A stretch of DNA of 38,316 nucleotides from Bacteroidales bacterium (GTDB lineage Bacteria; Bacteroidota; Bacteroidia; Bacteroidales; F082): assembly GCA_014860665.1 (NCBI GenBank), contig JACZJI010000144.1:1-38316 (forward strand), given 5' to 3'. Every line of letters starts with the position of its first letter. Positions within the stretch are counted from its first letter, which is position 1. Shown in pieces: positions 7,575 to 15,847 of this stretch. Both the position numbers and the translations under genes were made by a program. The notes below the pieces were generated by a model, which ran no database searches, was not told where the DNA came from, and saw only the letters and a list, made by a program, of their open reading frames with translations.

Positions 7575-9410
7575 ATGACAAACAAGCATACATTTCATAT
7601 TCCCGTTATGGGAATAGGTTACACTATTGACACACCACTAAAAGTTTCACAATACGGTATTGATTCGGTAATTTCGCTCGTTGATGACATACTTCTTGAG
7701 AAGTTAAGAAAGATGTACAGTGAGAAATTTGAGCTTCCTTTTCAGGAGATTACCGAAAAAATTGAAGATTTCAGGGCCAAGAGGATTACATCCTACCTGA
7801 ATTTGATGAATCAACTGGCTGAAAAGAAGTTTGAAGAGTTTAAAAATGCAGCCATAGAAAAGAAGAACGGCATCAAAGAATATTTGAGTCTGCTTCCTGA
7901 TAAATCTACGTTAAAACAGGAATTCAACGAACTGATCGAGAGTCATTTTAATCTTAATGAAATAAAATCCTGGATCAATGAAAACTTATCCCGTGGCAGC
8001 ATTGATGTAAACATCATGACCAAAGTAGATAAGGACAACTATCGAAACGGAGAGAAACTACCTGTGGAATTCAATGATGCACATGCTGCTTTGAGAGGTT
8101 ATGCAAACAGCGATTTAAAATCTTCCATCATTCTTTCCGCCGGAATGAATCCCAGACTGTACAGCTATATTGAGCAGTTTGAAGACTTCTTTCCAGATGT
8201 GAATGGGGAAATCAAGAAGAAGATTGTTTTGAAAGTCAGCGATTTCCGGTCTGCTTTGATCCAGGGTAAGTTTTTTGCCAAAAAAGGATTATGGGTTTCC
8301 GAATATCGCATCGAATCAGGGTTGAATTGCGGCGGTCATGCTTTTGCCACCGACGGCTATCTGATGGGCCCCATTTTGGCTGAGTTTAAGGAAAACCGTA
8401 AAACACTGATTTCATCCATTCATGAAATTCTGGTTCAGGCGCTGACACAGAAAAATCGACGCATTCCTGAAGAAAAACTTCCTTTGAAAATTACCGCTCA
8501 GGGCGGTGTGGGTACGGCTGAAGAGCATCAATTTCTGATGGATGAATATGGCGTTGATTCTGTGGGTTGGGGCACTCCATTCCTGTTGGTTCCGGAAGCA
8601 ACTACTGTTGATGCCGATACTTTAAAGCGGTTAATTGATGCAAAAGAAGACGATTTATATTTAAGCAACATTTCCCCATTGGGAGTTCCGTTCAACAATC
8701 TGAGGGGAAATACCAAGGATCTTGAAAAGGAATCCTGGATTGAAATAGGAAAACCAGGAAGCCCCTGTCCAAAGCGGTATGTTTCTTTAAACACTGAATT
8801 TTACGGGAAAGGACTTTGCACAGCATCAAGAACCTATCAGTATTTAAAGTTGAAGGAACTTGATAAAGAAGAAGGTATAACGACTTCGGAATATCAAAAG
8901 CGGCATGATAAGATCGTTGAGAAATCATGTGTTTGTGTGGGATTAGGGACTTCCACATTACTGGCTCATGATCTGGATACAAGTGATGAAGGCCCGGGTG
9001 TTTCTGTTTGTCCGGGACCGGGAATGGCCTATTTCTCAAAGAAGATGACGCTAAAAGAAATGGTGGATCATATCTATGGCAGGACCAATGTTATTACCCG
9101 AACCGACCGGCCAAACATGTTTGTGAAAGAGCTGAAGCTTTATATCGATTATCTGAAGAATAAAATTGAGCAATCCAAAGGGTCTTCTTCGATAAAACAG
9201 GAAAAATCGTTACAAAGTTTTGTCAACAATCTGAAAGAAGGGATCAATTATTATCATGATTTATTCGAAGGATTGAAAGATAAGTTTACAGAAACAAAAT
9301 CTACTATCCTGAACGATTTGAATAACAGTAAGAAAGTGCTTTCCGAGTTGAATACTGAAATTGAAGGAATGTCCAATCCGGTACCAGTCGTTCAACATAT
9401 TGAATCATAA
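7575..9410 (+). CDS. Conserved-looking protein of unknown function, possible FMN/TIM-barrel (NMO-like) core
   Basis: A 611-residue soluble protein starting MTNKHTFHIPVMGIGYTIDTP. An amphipathic, charged region (about 45-125) precedes a glycine-rich core (about 150-500); a long coiled-coil-like tail fills about 515-600. The core holds GGVGTAEEH near residue 309 followed by GVDSVGWGTPFLLVPEATT, which resembles the phosphate-binding end of nitronate monooxygenase-type FMN barrels; that resemblance is weak and by eye. Cysteines occur in SGLNCGGHAF (near 252), GSPCPKRY (395), GLCTAS (413), KSCVCVGLG (452) and VCPGPG (478), all in glycine-rich contexts that suggest metal, Fe-S or catalytic use. I recall similar long hypothetical proteins in other Bacteroidota but no assigned function. 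No signal peptide. Single-gene unit with its own promoter. Confidence 0.8.
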   Translation: MTNKHTFHIPVMGIGYTIDTPLKVSQYGIDSVISLVDDILLEKLRKMYSEKFELPFQEITEKIEDFRAKRITSYLNLMNQLAEKKFEEFKNAAIEKKNGIKEYLSLLPDKSTLKQEFNELIESHFNLNEIKSWINENLSRGSIDVNIMTKVDKDNYRNGEKLPVEFNDAHAALRGYANSDLKSSIILSAGMNPRLYSYIEQFEDFFPDVNGEIKKKIVLKVSDFRSALIQGKFFAKKGLWVSEYRIESGLNCGGHAFATDGYLMGPILAEFKENRKTLISSIHEILVQALTQKNRRIPEEKLPLKITAQGGVGTAEEHQFLMDEYGVDSVGWGTPFLLVPEATTVDADTLKRLIDAKEDDLYLSNISPLGVPFNNLRGNTKDLEKESWIEIGKPGSPCPKRYVSLNTEFYGKGLCTASRTYQYLKLKELDKEEGITTSEYQKRHDKIVEKSCVCVGLGTSTLLAHDLDTSDEGPGVSVCPGPGMAYFSKKMTLKEMVDHIYGRTNVITRTDRPNMFVKELKLYIDYLKNKIEQSKGSSSIKQEKSLQSFVNNLKEGINYYHDLFEGLKDKFTETKSTILNDLNNSKKVLSELNTEIEGMSNPVPVVQHIES

Positions 9411-9842
9411 ACTTTATTCTGGAAATCTATAACTCAAAGTTTTATCCCCAGCGTCAGTTCATGAATCTGGAGTGCATTAAAACTTTTTCCCGTTGCAAAA
9501 TCATAGCTGTAGTTGATCATGACTTTTTTACTGATGTTTAAACCTATCTACCAGCCAACCTTTTAACTTTTTGATTTGTGGACAACCCCGGCGGTCCGAC
9601 AGTAATTGAAGGAATTTTTAATTTTCTGAACCTTTGAATCTCTGCCCCCACATCTCCCATCTAAAATCCGACTTTCAGGTATCCATCCCACAAATCCGCG
9701 TTCAACCTAAAAGGGAAAAATTTCTACTGACCCACTTTTTAAATCTTAAATCGTTGATGGGTATTCTGAAATTGCCATCATCATTAATTTAAAATTCAGA
9801 GAATTGTTTTTGGGGAAAAGAGGATTTTCATCGAAAAGAAAG
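9411..9842. other. Gene-poor stretch with an outer-membrane gene remnant
   Basis: Apart from the barrel remnant listed separately (9434-9547), I see no gene or clear structured element. The sequence looks like decayed coding DNA. Confidence 0.5.
9434..9547 (-). pseudogene. C-terminal remnant of an outer-membrane barrel protein (PorP/SprF-like)
   Basis: A 37-codon minus-strand segment between an in-frame TAG (9548-9550) and a TGA (9434-9436) reads VMINYSYDFATGKSF then IHELTLGIKL. The pattern YSYDF, a glycine, then HE-L-LG at the extreme C-terminus is what PorP/SprF type IX secretion-associated membrane proteins end with. No start or upstream body is found in the neighbouring frames. I read it as a decayed gene end. 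The match is by eye over a short stretch, so a chance frame cannot be excluded. Confidence 0.4.
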
Positions 9843-9915
9843 AGCCTCCCATGGGACTCGAACCCACGACCTGCTCATTACGAGTGAGCTGCTCTACCAG
9901 CTGAGCTAAGGAGGC
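9843..9915 (-). tRNA. tRNA-Thr (anticodon CGU)
   Basis: The 73-base cloverleaf closes fully: acceptor GCCTCCT/GGGAGGC, D arm GCTC-AGCTGGTA-GAGC, anticodon stem GCTCA/TGAGC around loop CTCGTAA, T arm GTGGG-TTCGAGT-CCCAT. The anticodon CGU reads the threonine codon ACG. CCA is not encoded. Discriminator base is U. Confidence 0.97.
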
Positions 9916-9956
9916 TTATATTTAGGATTTCCTTTGCAGGGAAATAAATAGCGGTG

Positions 9957-9964
9957 CAAAGATA
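9957..9964 (-). promoter_or_regulatory. Promoter box of tRNA-Thr
   Basis: On the minus strand TATCTTTG, identical to the box inside the CRISPR repeats, lies about 42 bases before the tRNA 5' end. A TTG at 9981-9983 (minus strand) is 16 bases further upstream. Confidence 0.6.
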
Positions 9965-10336
9965 AAAGAAACTAAAGATACAACATCCCTGTTGCGAAAA
10001 TTTATAGCCGGAGCCAAGAAATTCTATTTCTTAGAATAAAAATTTCAGGGACAGTTTACATTATTTAAGCTAATTTATTTTGTGAAAAAATACACAAACA
10101 AGTGATTTTTATGTGGATATAAATATTTCATTGTCATGTAAAAAAGGTGTTTTTCTTTAACAAAAATTTTCCCGCAAATGGTTTTTTGAGAATGTAGAAG
10201 TGATGATAAGTATATGTATAATTCGGGCCTTAAATAAAACGAATTAGTTTAATAAATTGAAATTCAGATAAATATTATGAATTAAAAAAAATTCCGGTTT
10301 AAAATATTTTAACAATTGTAGGTTTCCGGATTTTCT

Positions 10337-10343
10337 TATCTTG
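10337..10343 (+). promoter_or_regulatory. Promoter-like element for the TPR gene
   Basis: TTG at 10316-10318, 18 bases, then TATCTTG (10337-10343). This is one base short of the TAnnTTTG consensus. It would give a leader of about 30 bases. Confidence 0.4.
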
Positions 10344-10381
10344 CGAAAAATTTTTTCCTAATTTATAAAACTGCTAAAAGT

Positions 10382-11347
10382 ATGAAGTTAATTGTGAAAT
10401 CACTCCTCTTTGCGGGACTTTTGTTTTTTGGGCTAAATGTTTCTGCTCAGTCTGTTTCCGACGCTGGTAATTTGTATAATCAGGCTAACCAACAGTTTAA
10501 AAACAAAGCCTTTGGACAGGCAGTAAAACTATACGAACAAGCACTACAAACCTGTAAGGATGCAGGCCCTGATGCCTTTAGCCTGCAGACTCAGGTACAG
10601 ACTCAACTTGGAAAAGCTTATTTCTGGAATGGAATTTCATTTTATCAACAAAGAAATTTCGATGAGGCTATTGCACAACTTGAAAAAGGTATTAAAATGA
10701 ATACTTTATCAGGGGATTCAAAATTTAAAGCATTATCTGTTGATTATGCTGCCCGCGTTTATGCATCAAAAGGTAACGCATCCCTGATGCAGAAAAATTA
10801 TGCCGATGCCGCTGCTCAATATGATGCCGCATTAAAAGTTGATCCGAACAGCATTAACGCTTATTATGGTAAATGCCTCCTTGCCAAAGAACAGAAGAAC
10901 CTGGATGAAATGGCAACCTTAGTAAAGAAAGTGGGTACATTGGTAAGTACAAACTCAAAGGGACCGCAGCTTTATGGTCAGGCAAGACAAATGGCATTTG
11001 CTGCTTACCTGAATGAAGGTGCTTCTGAACTCCAGAAAGAAAAATATGCTGATGCATTAACCAACTTTGATAAAGCTAATGAATTTTATTCCGGCAGCGC
11101 CACTTTGTATTATTATGTAGCCCTTGCTAATGTAAAACTCAAAAAGTGGGATGCAGCTATCAGCAATGGTCAAAAGGCTTTGAGCATGGAAAGAAATTCA
11201 AAATCTGATATTTACTTTACACTCGGTCAGGCTTACGAAGGAAAAGGACTTAATGACAGCGCTTGTAAGGAGTACAAAAATGTCACAACTGGTCCCAATG
11301 TGGCTGCAGCTAAGTATCAAATCAAAAACGTCCTGAAATGTAAATAG
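10382..11347 (+). CDS. Exported tetratricopeptide-repeat protein
   Basis: A 321-residue protein with a signal peptide (MKLIVKSLLFAGLLFFGLNVSAQ, cleavage after about residue 22), so it is periplasmic or surface-exposed. The mature part is a chain of TPR-like helix pairs: AGNLYNQANQQFKNKAFGQA (about 27-46), GISFYQQRNFDEAIAQLEKG (about 88-107), KNYADAAAQYDAALKVDPNS (about 139-158), EKYADALTNFDKANEF (about 220-235) and KKWDAAISNGQKALSMERNS (about 258-277). TPR proteins act as protein-protein scaffolds; the partner here is unknown. It is a single gene ending in a strong terminator. Confidence 0.85.
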   Translation: MKLIVKSLLFAGLLFFGLNVSAQSVSDAGNLYNQANQQFKNKAFGQAVKLYEQALQTCKDAGPDAFSLQTQVQTQLGKAYFWNGISFYQQRNFDEAIAQLEKGIKMNTLSGDSKFKALSVDYAARVYASKGNASLMQKNYADAAAQYDAALKVDPNSINAYYGKCLLAKEQKNLDEMATLVKKVGTLVSTNSKGPQLYGQARQMAFAAYLNEGASELQKEKYADALTNFDKANEFYSGSATLYYYVALANVKLKKWDAAISNGQKALSMERNSKSDIYFTLGQAYEGKGLNDSACKEYKNVTTGPNVAAAKYQIKNVLKCK

Positions 11348-11371
11348 GATGTAAGATTGAAAGATATTGTG

Positions 11372-11408
11372 AAAAGCGGGAGGGATTTAATTCTTCCCGC
11401 TTTTTTTT
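11372..11408 (+). terminator. Rho-independent terminator after the TPR gene
   Basis: Stem AAAAGCGGGA (11372-11381) / TCCCGCTTTT (11395-11404) followed by a T run to 11408. Confidence 0.9.
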
Positions 11409-11518
11409 GTCCCGTCAGATCTCCTGTCACTAATAGCCATTTAGTATATCCTGGTGAATAAAAATTGTATAAGTGCATCAATTTCATAACATGATTGGAA
11501 TTATATCGGTACAATGAT

Positions 11519-11526
11519 TATATTTG
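11519..11526 (+). promoter_or_regulatory. Promoter of the M16 peptidase gene
   Basis: TTG (11495-11497), 21 bases, TATATTTG (11519-11526). Start near 11532, leader about 30 bases. Confidence 0.55.
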
Positions 11527-11561
11527 TTAATCAACAATTTTTCTAACCAAAAATTTCAGTA

Positions 11562-14360
11562 ATGATTAAAAAAACCTTTTTATTCCTGGCAGGATTTCTC
11601 TTCTTCATTTTTTCTGCCAAGGCACAAGATTTATCCGACACTTTGAAACCCGACACGTCGGTAAGAATTGGAAAGTTAGCCAATGGGCTTACTTATTACA
11701 TCAAACAAAACAAGGAACCGAAAGACCGTGTTTCATTGCGTCTGGTAGTGAATACCGGTTCTATTTGTGAAACAAAAGACCAACAGGGGTTAGCCCACCT
11801 TATTGAGCACATGTGCTTCAATGGAACAAAACATTTTAAAAAACAAGCACTGGTTGATTTTATTGAAGCCAGCGGTGTAAAATTTGGTGCGCATTTAAAT
11901 GCAAGCACTTCTTTTGACGAGACAATCTATAAGCTTCAGATGCCGACTGATCGTGAGAGCCTTCTTGACAGTGCTATGCTGGTATTGGAAGATTGGGCAC
12001 ATAATGTAAGCCTTGAGGGAAGTGAAATTGACAAAGAAAGAGGAGTAGTCAAAGAAGAGTGGCGATTAGGACTGGGAGCCCAGGATCGGATGCAGAAGAA
12101 ATATATTCCGGTTATACTTAAAGGTTCTCGCTATGCTGAAAGACTTCCAATAGGTAAAATGGCTGTAATTGATACGGCTCATTATGAGACTTTAAGAAAT
12201 TTTTATCACACTTGGTACAGACCTGATTTAATGGCCGTTATTGTGGTTGGAGATATTAATCTTAACCAGATGCAAAAACTGATTGAAAAGCATTTTGGTA
12301 AGCTTGAAAATCCTAAAGATGAGGAGAAAAGAATTGTCTATGGAGTACCCGGAAACATAAAACCATTAATTGCCATCGAATCCGATTCAGAAGCAACCAG
12401 CAGTCAGGTTGTGATTTTTTACAAACATCCCAGGCTAGATGATCCTACGGTTCGCGGTTTTCGTAACAGTTTAAGAGATCAATTGTTTGATGCAATGATA
12501 AGCTCCAGACTCAATGAAATAGCACAAAATCCCAATGCTCCATTTATTTATGCCGGGGCCGGTTATGGCTCTTTTATTGGTAGAACTGATAATGCTTACG
12601 TTACCTTTGCCATTGCAAAGGACAATAAGATTCTCAATTCCTTGAAGATTCTGCTTGACGAAGATGCCAGGGTAAAAGATTTCGGATTTACTGAAACTGA
12701 GTTACAAAGGCAAAAAGAGAATATTCTAAGGAGGTATGAGCAAATGGAGAAGGAGAAGGACAAACAATCTTCCAATGTTTTTGTTCAGGATTATATCAAT
12801 AATTTCCTGACCCATGAACCTATTCCAAGTATTGATGAGGAATATAATCTGGCCAGGCAACTGATCCCTACTGTCACTTTGAAGGAGGAAAATGCACTTT
12901 CGCACAAGTGGGTTACTGATTCCAATATGGTCGTAATGGCTTTACAGCCCCAGAAAAAAGGAATTGTTATTCCAACCGAACAGCAAATAATGGCTGTAAT
13001 AGACAGCTCAAAAACAGTTGTTCTAAAACCTTATGTTGACAAGGTAAATACAGCACCATTGATTGATCACGAAATCACACCAGGGAAAATTGTAAGTATG
13101 CAAAATGTAGGTGGCCTGTATCAAAAATGGGTTTTGAGTAATGGCATTGAAGTTTTCCTGAAGAAAACCGATTTTAAAAACGATCAGATTCTTTATAAAG
13201 CATATAGTCTGGGAGGAAGCTCACTCTTGCCGGATGATCAGATGATGACTTCCCGAATTCTCAGCGATGTGATTGAGGAGAGTGGTTTAGGACAATTCAG
13301 CAATGTGGAGTTGGATAAAAAGCTGAGTGGAAAAGTCCTTAGCCTGAGTCCTTATATACATACTTTAAGCCAGGGATTTACAGGAAATGCCAGTCCGAAG
13401 GATTTGGAAACATTATTTAAGCTTCAGTATTTGTATTTTACACAACCCAGAAAAGACCGTTCAATTTTTGAGAAAGTAATTGAGGATCAGAAGACTCAGG
13501 TCAAGCATCTGGGTGACAGTCCGAGGATGGTTTTTTATGATTCTGTTTATCGTGTAGCAACGCTTCGCTCCCCAAGAGTAATCATTATACCAAAAATTGA
13601 TCAGCTAAATAGTATTTGGCAATCAGAGATTTATCGTATATACAGAACGCAGTTCCAGAATTCTGCAGGATATAAAGTCTTTTTGGTAGGAAATATTGAC
13701 ACGGCAAATCTGAAACCGCTTGTTGAAAAGTATCTGGCAAGTCTGCCTGTCACAGAACCCCCATTGAAATGGAAAGATGTTAGTCTTGGTTTCCCTGGGG
13801 GAAAAACAAATGTTGTTGTCCATAAAGGTTCTGAGCCTCAGAGTATGGTTATGATGATGATGAAGGGCAAATACGAATACAATTTTGATAATAATTTGCT
13901 CATGGATGCTTTGACACAGGCGCTTGACATTGAGCTTCGAGAAGTAGTCCGGGAGCAGGAAAGCGGTACATATGGAATTTATATTTCACCATCAACAGAA
14001 CTTTATCCCGAGCAAAAATATTCATTGACACTGGGTTTTGGATGTGCCCCGGATAATGTTGATCACTTAGTGAAATCAGTGTTTAATGTATTTGAGAAGT
14101 TCCAAAAAGAAGGACCAGATGCTTTAACTCTGAAAAAGGTGAAGGAAACATTCATTAGGACGCGACAAAGCGATGTCAGAGAAAATTCGTTTTGGATGAA
14201 TCAGATAGTGAATTCACAATTTGAAGGAACTCCGATTAAAACGCAAAGCGAATATGATGCTGCTGTCAATAGTATCACAATAGCGCGGGTAAAAAAAGCA
14301 GCAAAAAAATACCTCACGATGGATCATTACGTTCTGGGTGTGTTGAAGCCGCAAAAATAG
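11562..14360 (+). CDS. M16 family zinc metallopeptidase (insulinase/PqqL-like)
   Basis: A 932-residue exported protease with a signal peptide ending FSAKAQ (about residue 21). The inverted zinc motif HLIEH sits near residues 79-83 in GLAHLIEHMCFNGT, and the third ligand is the glutamate in VVKEEWRLG near 164. These are the catalytic residues of the M16 clan. Two tandem halves of about 450 residues follow, each with an M16 core and an inactive middle or C-terminal domain; the second half keeps the fold but lacks HxxEH (it has LSDVIEESGLG at the corresponding place). The length fits the single-chain, four-domain M16 proteins of Bacteroidota. It probably cleaves peptides in the periplasm. It has its own promoter, so it is probably monocistronic. 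Confidence 0.93.
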   Translation: MIKKTFLFLAGFLFFIFSAKAQDLSDTLKPDTSVRIGKLANGLTYYIKQNKEPKDRVSLRLVVNTGSICETKDQQGLAHLIEHMCFNGTKHFKKQALVDFIEASGVKFGAHLNASTSFDETIYKLQMPTDRESLLDSAMLVLEDWAHNVSLEGSEIDKERGVVKEEWRLGLGAQDRMQKKYIPVILKGSRYAERLPIGKMAVIDTAHYETLRNFYHTWYRPDLMAVIVVGDINLNQMQKLIEKHFGKLENPKDEEKRIVYGVPGNIKPLIAIESDSEATSSQVVIFYKHPRLDDPTVRGFRNSLRDQLFDAMISSRLNEIAQNPNAPFIYAGAGYGSFIGRTDNAYVTFAIAKDNKILNSLKILLDEDARVKDFGFTETELQRQKENILRRYEQMEKEKDKQSSNVFVQDYINNFLTHEPIPSIDEEYNLARQLIPTVTLKEENALSHKWVTDSNMVVMALQPQKKGIVIPTEQQIMAVIDSSKTVVLKPYVDKVNTAPLIDHEITPGKIVSMQNVGGLYQKWVLSNGIEVFLKKTDFKNDQILYKAYSLGGSSLLPDDQMMTSRILSDVIEESGLGQFSNVELDKKLSGKVLSLSPYIHTLSQGFTGNASPKDLETLFKLQYLYFTQPRKDRSIFEKVIEDQKTQVKHLGDSPRMVFYDSVYRVATLRSPRVIIIPKIDQLNSIWQSEIYRIYRTQFQNSAGYKVFLVGNIDTANLKPLVEKYLASLPVTEPPLKWKDVSLGFPGGKTNVVVHKGSEPQSMVMMMMKGKYEYNFDNNLLMDALTQALDIELREVVREQESGTYGIYISPSTELYPEQKYSLTLGFGCAPDNVDHLVKSVFNVFEKFQKEGPDALTLKKVKETFIRTRQSDVRENSFWMNQIVNSQFEGTPIKTQSEYDAAVNSITIARVKKAAKKYLTMDHYVLGVLKPQK

Positions 14361-14364
14361 AAAC

Positions 14365-14390
14365 CTCTTTTCACAAACGATTGAAAAGAG
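14365..14390 (+). terminator. Hairpin after the M16 gene, possible weak terminator
   Basis: Stem CTCTTTTCA (14365-14373) / TGAAAAGAG (14382-14390) with an 8-base loop. The following tract is TGTTTCCTTT, not a clean T run, so termination is uncertain. Confidence 0.4.
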
Positions 14391-14472
14391 TGTTTCCTTT
14401 AATATTGCAGGATTCAATACAGGTTTAACCAGATAGGTTTGTCGTGTCTGTGTGTGTGATTTTGTTTTTATG

Positions 14473-14480
14473 TAGCTTTG
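14473..14480 (+). promoter_or_regulatory. Promoter-like box upstream of pfkA
   Basis: TAGCTTTG fits TAnnTTTG. It implies a leader of about 130 bases containing the hairpin at 14533-14566. No TTG element at the usual distance is seen. Confidence 0.35.
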
Positions 14481-14532
14481 CCCACCTGTCGTGTTATGTG
14501 AGATTTTGGATTATTACAGGTTTTTTAAAAAC

Positions 14533-14566
14533 GAAGGAGATAAGTTTTTACCAAAAAACTTCCTTC
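14533..14566 (+). promoter_or_regulatory. Hairpin in the leader of the phosphofructokinase gene
   Basis: GAAGG (14533-14537) and AAGTTTTT (14542-14549) pair with AAAAACTT (14554-14561) and CCTTC (14562-14566): 13 base pairs with a 4-base bulge (AGAT) and a 4-base loop. An upstream AAAAAC (14527-14532) could pair instead with GTTTTT (14544-14549), giving two exclusive structures. A regulatory role is inference. Confidence 0.35.
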
Positions 14567-14618
14567 CTATGGGTTTACACGATTACATTAAAGGAAAACA
14601 GAATTTAAAATTAATTCC

Positions 14619-15710
14619 ATGAAACGTTTATTGATAGCTACAGGTGGCGGAGATTGCCCTGGATTAAACGCCGTTATTCGTGCAGTTGTTCATAGGGCTT
14701 CTCAGGAACCAGACTGGGAAGTACTTGGAAGCATTCAGGCTTTTAATGGTGTTCTTTCAGAGCCGACCGAAGTTGTTCGATTAGACATTGAAAAAGTAAA
14801 AGGAATCCATTTTCAAGGTGGTACCATTATTGAAACAACCAATAAAGGGGGCCCGTTTGCCTGGCCAGTTAAGGACAAGGATGGAAAATGGTCTTACGTT
14901 GACCGTTCTGATGAAATGATCCGCAAGCTGCAGGTAATGCAGATTGATGCGGTCATCAGCATCGGAGGTGACGGTTCACAGCAGATTTCAGAATTGCTGT
15001 ACCGAAAAGGACTCAATATTATTGGTGTCCCAAAGACCATCGACAACGACCTTTCGTCCACCGACTCAACTTTCGGATTCCAGACAGCAAACCAAATAGC
15101 AACTGAAGCGGTGGATAAGCTTGTAACTACTGCCGCCAGCCATAACAGGGTTTTTGTTCTTGAGGTTATGGGCCGTGAAGCGGGATGGATTGCCATGAAT
15201 GCTGCTGTAGCCGGTGGTGCTGATGTGTGTCTGATTCCTGAAATGCCTTATAATATAAATGTAGTAAAAGAAGCCCTGGAAAAACGCTTTGTCCGCGACC
15301 GTGGATTTGCTGTTGTGGTTATTTCAGAAGGAGCAAGACCGAAAGGCGGGCATATGTCCGTTCAGGAAAATGACGAGGTCGGCTATGCCAATCCTAAGTT
15401 AGGAGGAGCAGCACGCAGATTGATACACGAACTGAAAGAAGCCGGCTTTAAGCATGATATGCGTGAAACCGTTTTGGGACACCTGCAAAGAGGTGGCGTT
15501 CCCATTGCTTATGACCGCGTGCTGTCTGCACAATTTGGTGTTAAAGCATTCGAGATGGCATTAGCAGGAGACTTTGGTAAGATGGTTTCATATCAGCACC
15601 CGAAATTTGTAGCAGTTCCACTTAAAGATGCTATTTCCAAACCCAATTTAGTTACCCATAATAATGCCTTGGTTAAGACATTAAAAGGATTGGGGATTTC
15701 CATGGGATAG
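14619..15710 (+). CDS. pfkA: 6-phosphofructokinase
   Basis: A 363-residue cytosolic glycolytic enzyme that phosphorylates fructose 6-phosphate to the 1,6-bisphosphate. Seen: TGGGDCPGLNAVIRAVV at the N-terminus, ISIGGDGSQQ near residues 114-122, PKTIDNDLSSTDSTFGFQTA near 138-157 (catalytic TIDND), VMGREAGWIA (substrate binding) and HLQRGG near 288. Known: GGDG (glycine, not aspartate) at the phosphoryl-donor site points to ATP, while the lysine in PKTIDND is the residue typical of PPi-dependent enzymes. ATP use is predicted, as in the group III PFKs with the same pair. It is longer than the 320-residue E. coli PfkA, fitting that group. Single gene with a strong terminator. Confidence 0.93.
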   Translation: MKRLLIATGGGDCPGLNAVIRAVVHRASQEPDWEVLGSIQAFNGVLSEPTEVVRLDIEKVKGIHFQGGTIIETTNKGGPFAWPVKDKDGKWSYVDRSDEMIRKLQVMQIDAVISIGGDGSQQISELLYRKGLNIIGVPKTIDNDLSSTDSTFGFQTANQIATEAVDKLVTTAASHNRVFVLEVMGREAGWIAMNAAVAGGADVCLIPEMPYNINVVKEALEKRFVRDRGFAVVVISEGARPKGGHMSVQENDEVGYANPKLGGAARRLIHELKEAGFKHDMRETVLGHLQRGGVPIAYDRVLSAQFGVKAFEMALAGDFGKMVSYQHPKFVAVPLKDAISKPNLVTHNNALVKTLKGLGISMG

Positions 15711-15753
15711 GCTTTTCGATTACGCATTAACAACTTTTACTCATTGTTAATTG

Positions 15754-15784
15754 AAGCTCCGGAAATTTTCCGGAGCTTTTTTGT
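15754..15784 (+). terminator. Rho-independent terminator after pfkA
   Basis: Near-perfect palindrome AAGCTCCGG (15754-15762) / CCGGAGCTT (15770-15778), extending into AAA/TTT at the loop, then a T run. Confidence 0.9.
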
Positions 15785-15831
15785 TAAATGTAAATTAATT
15801 GTTAAATATTAATTCAAAATACTTTATCAAG

Positions 15832-15839
15832 TATATTTG
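15832..15839 (+). promoter_or_regulatory. Bacteroidota -7 box just before the DMT transporter
   Basis: TATATTTG lies only 8 bases before ATG 15848, so the transcript would begin within about 3 bases of the start codon. No TTG at the expected distance. Confidence 0.45.
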
Positions 15840-15847
15840 CTGCCCTT

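Larger units (their letters stand above)
9916..10381. other. AT-rich intergenic region between tRNA-Thr and the TPR gene
   Basis: These 466 bases are strongly AT-rich and contain only the divergent promoters of the tRNA and of the TPR protein. No ORF, tRNA or clear hairpin is seen. Confidence 0.6.
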
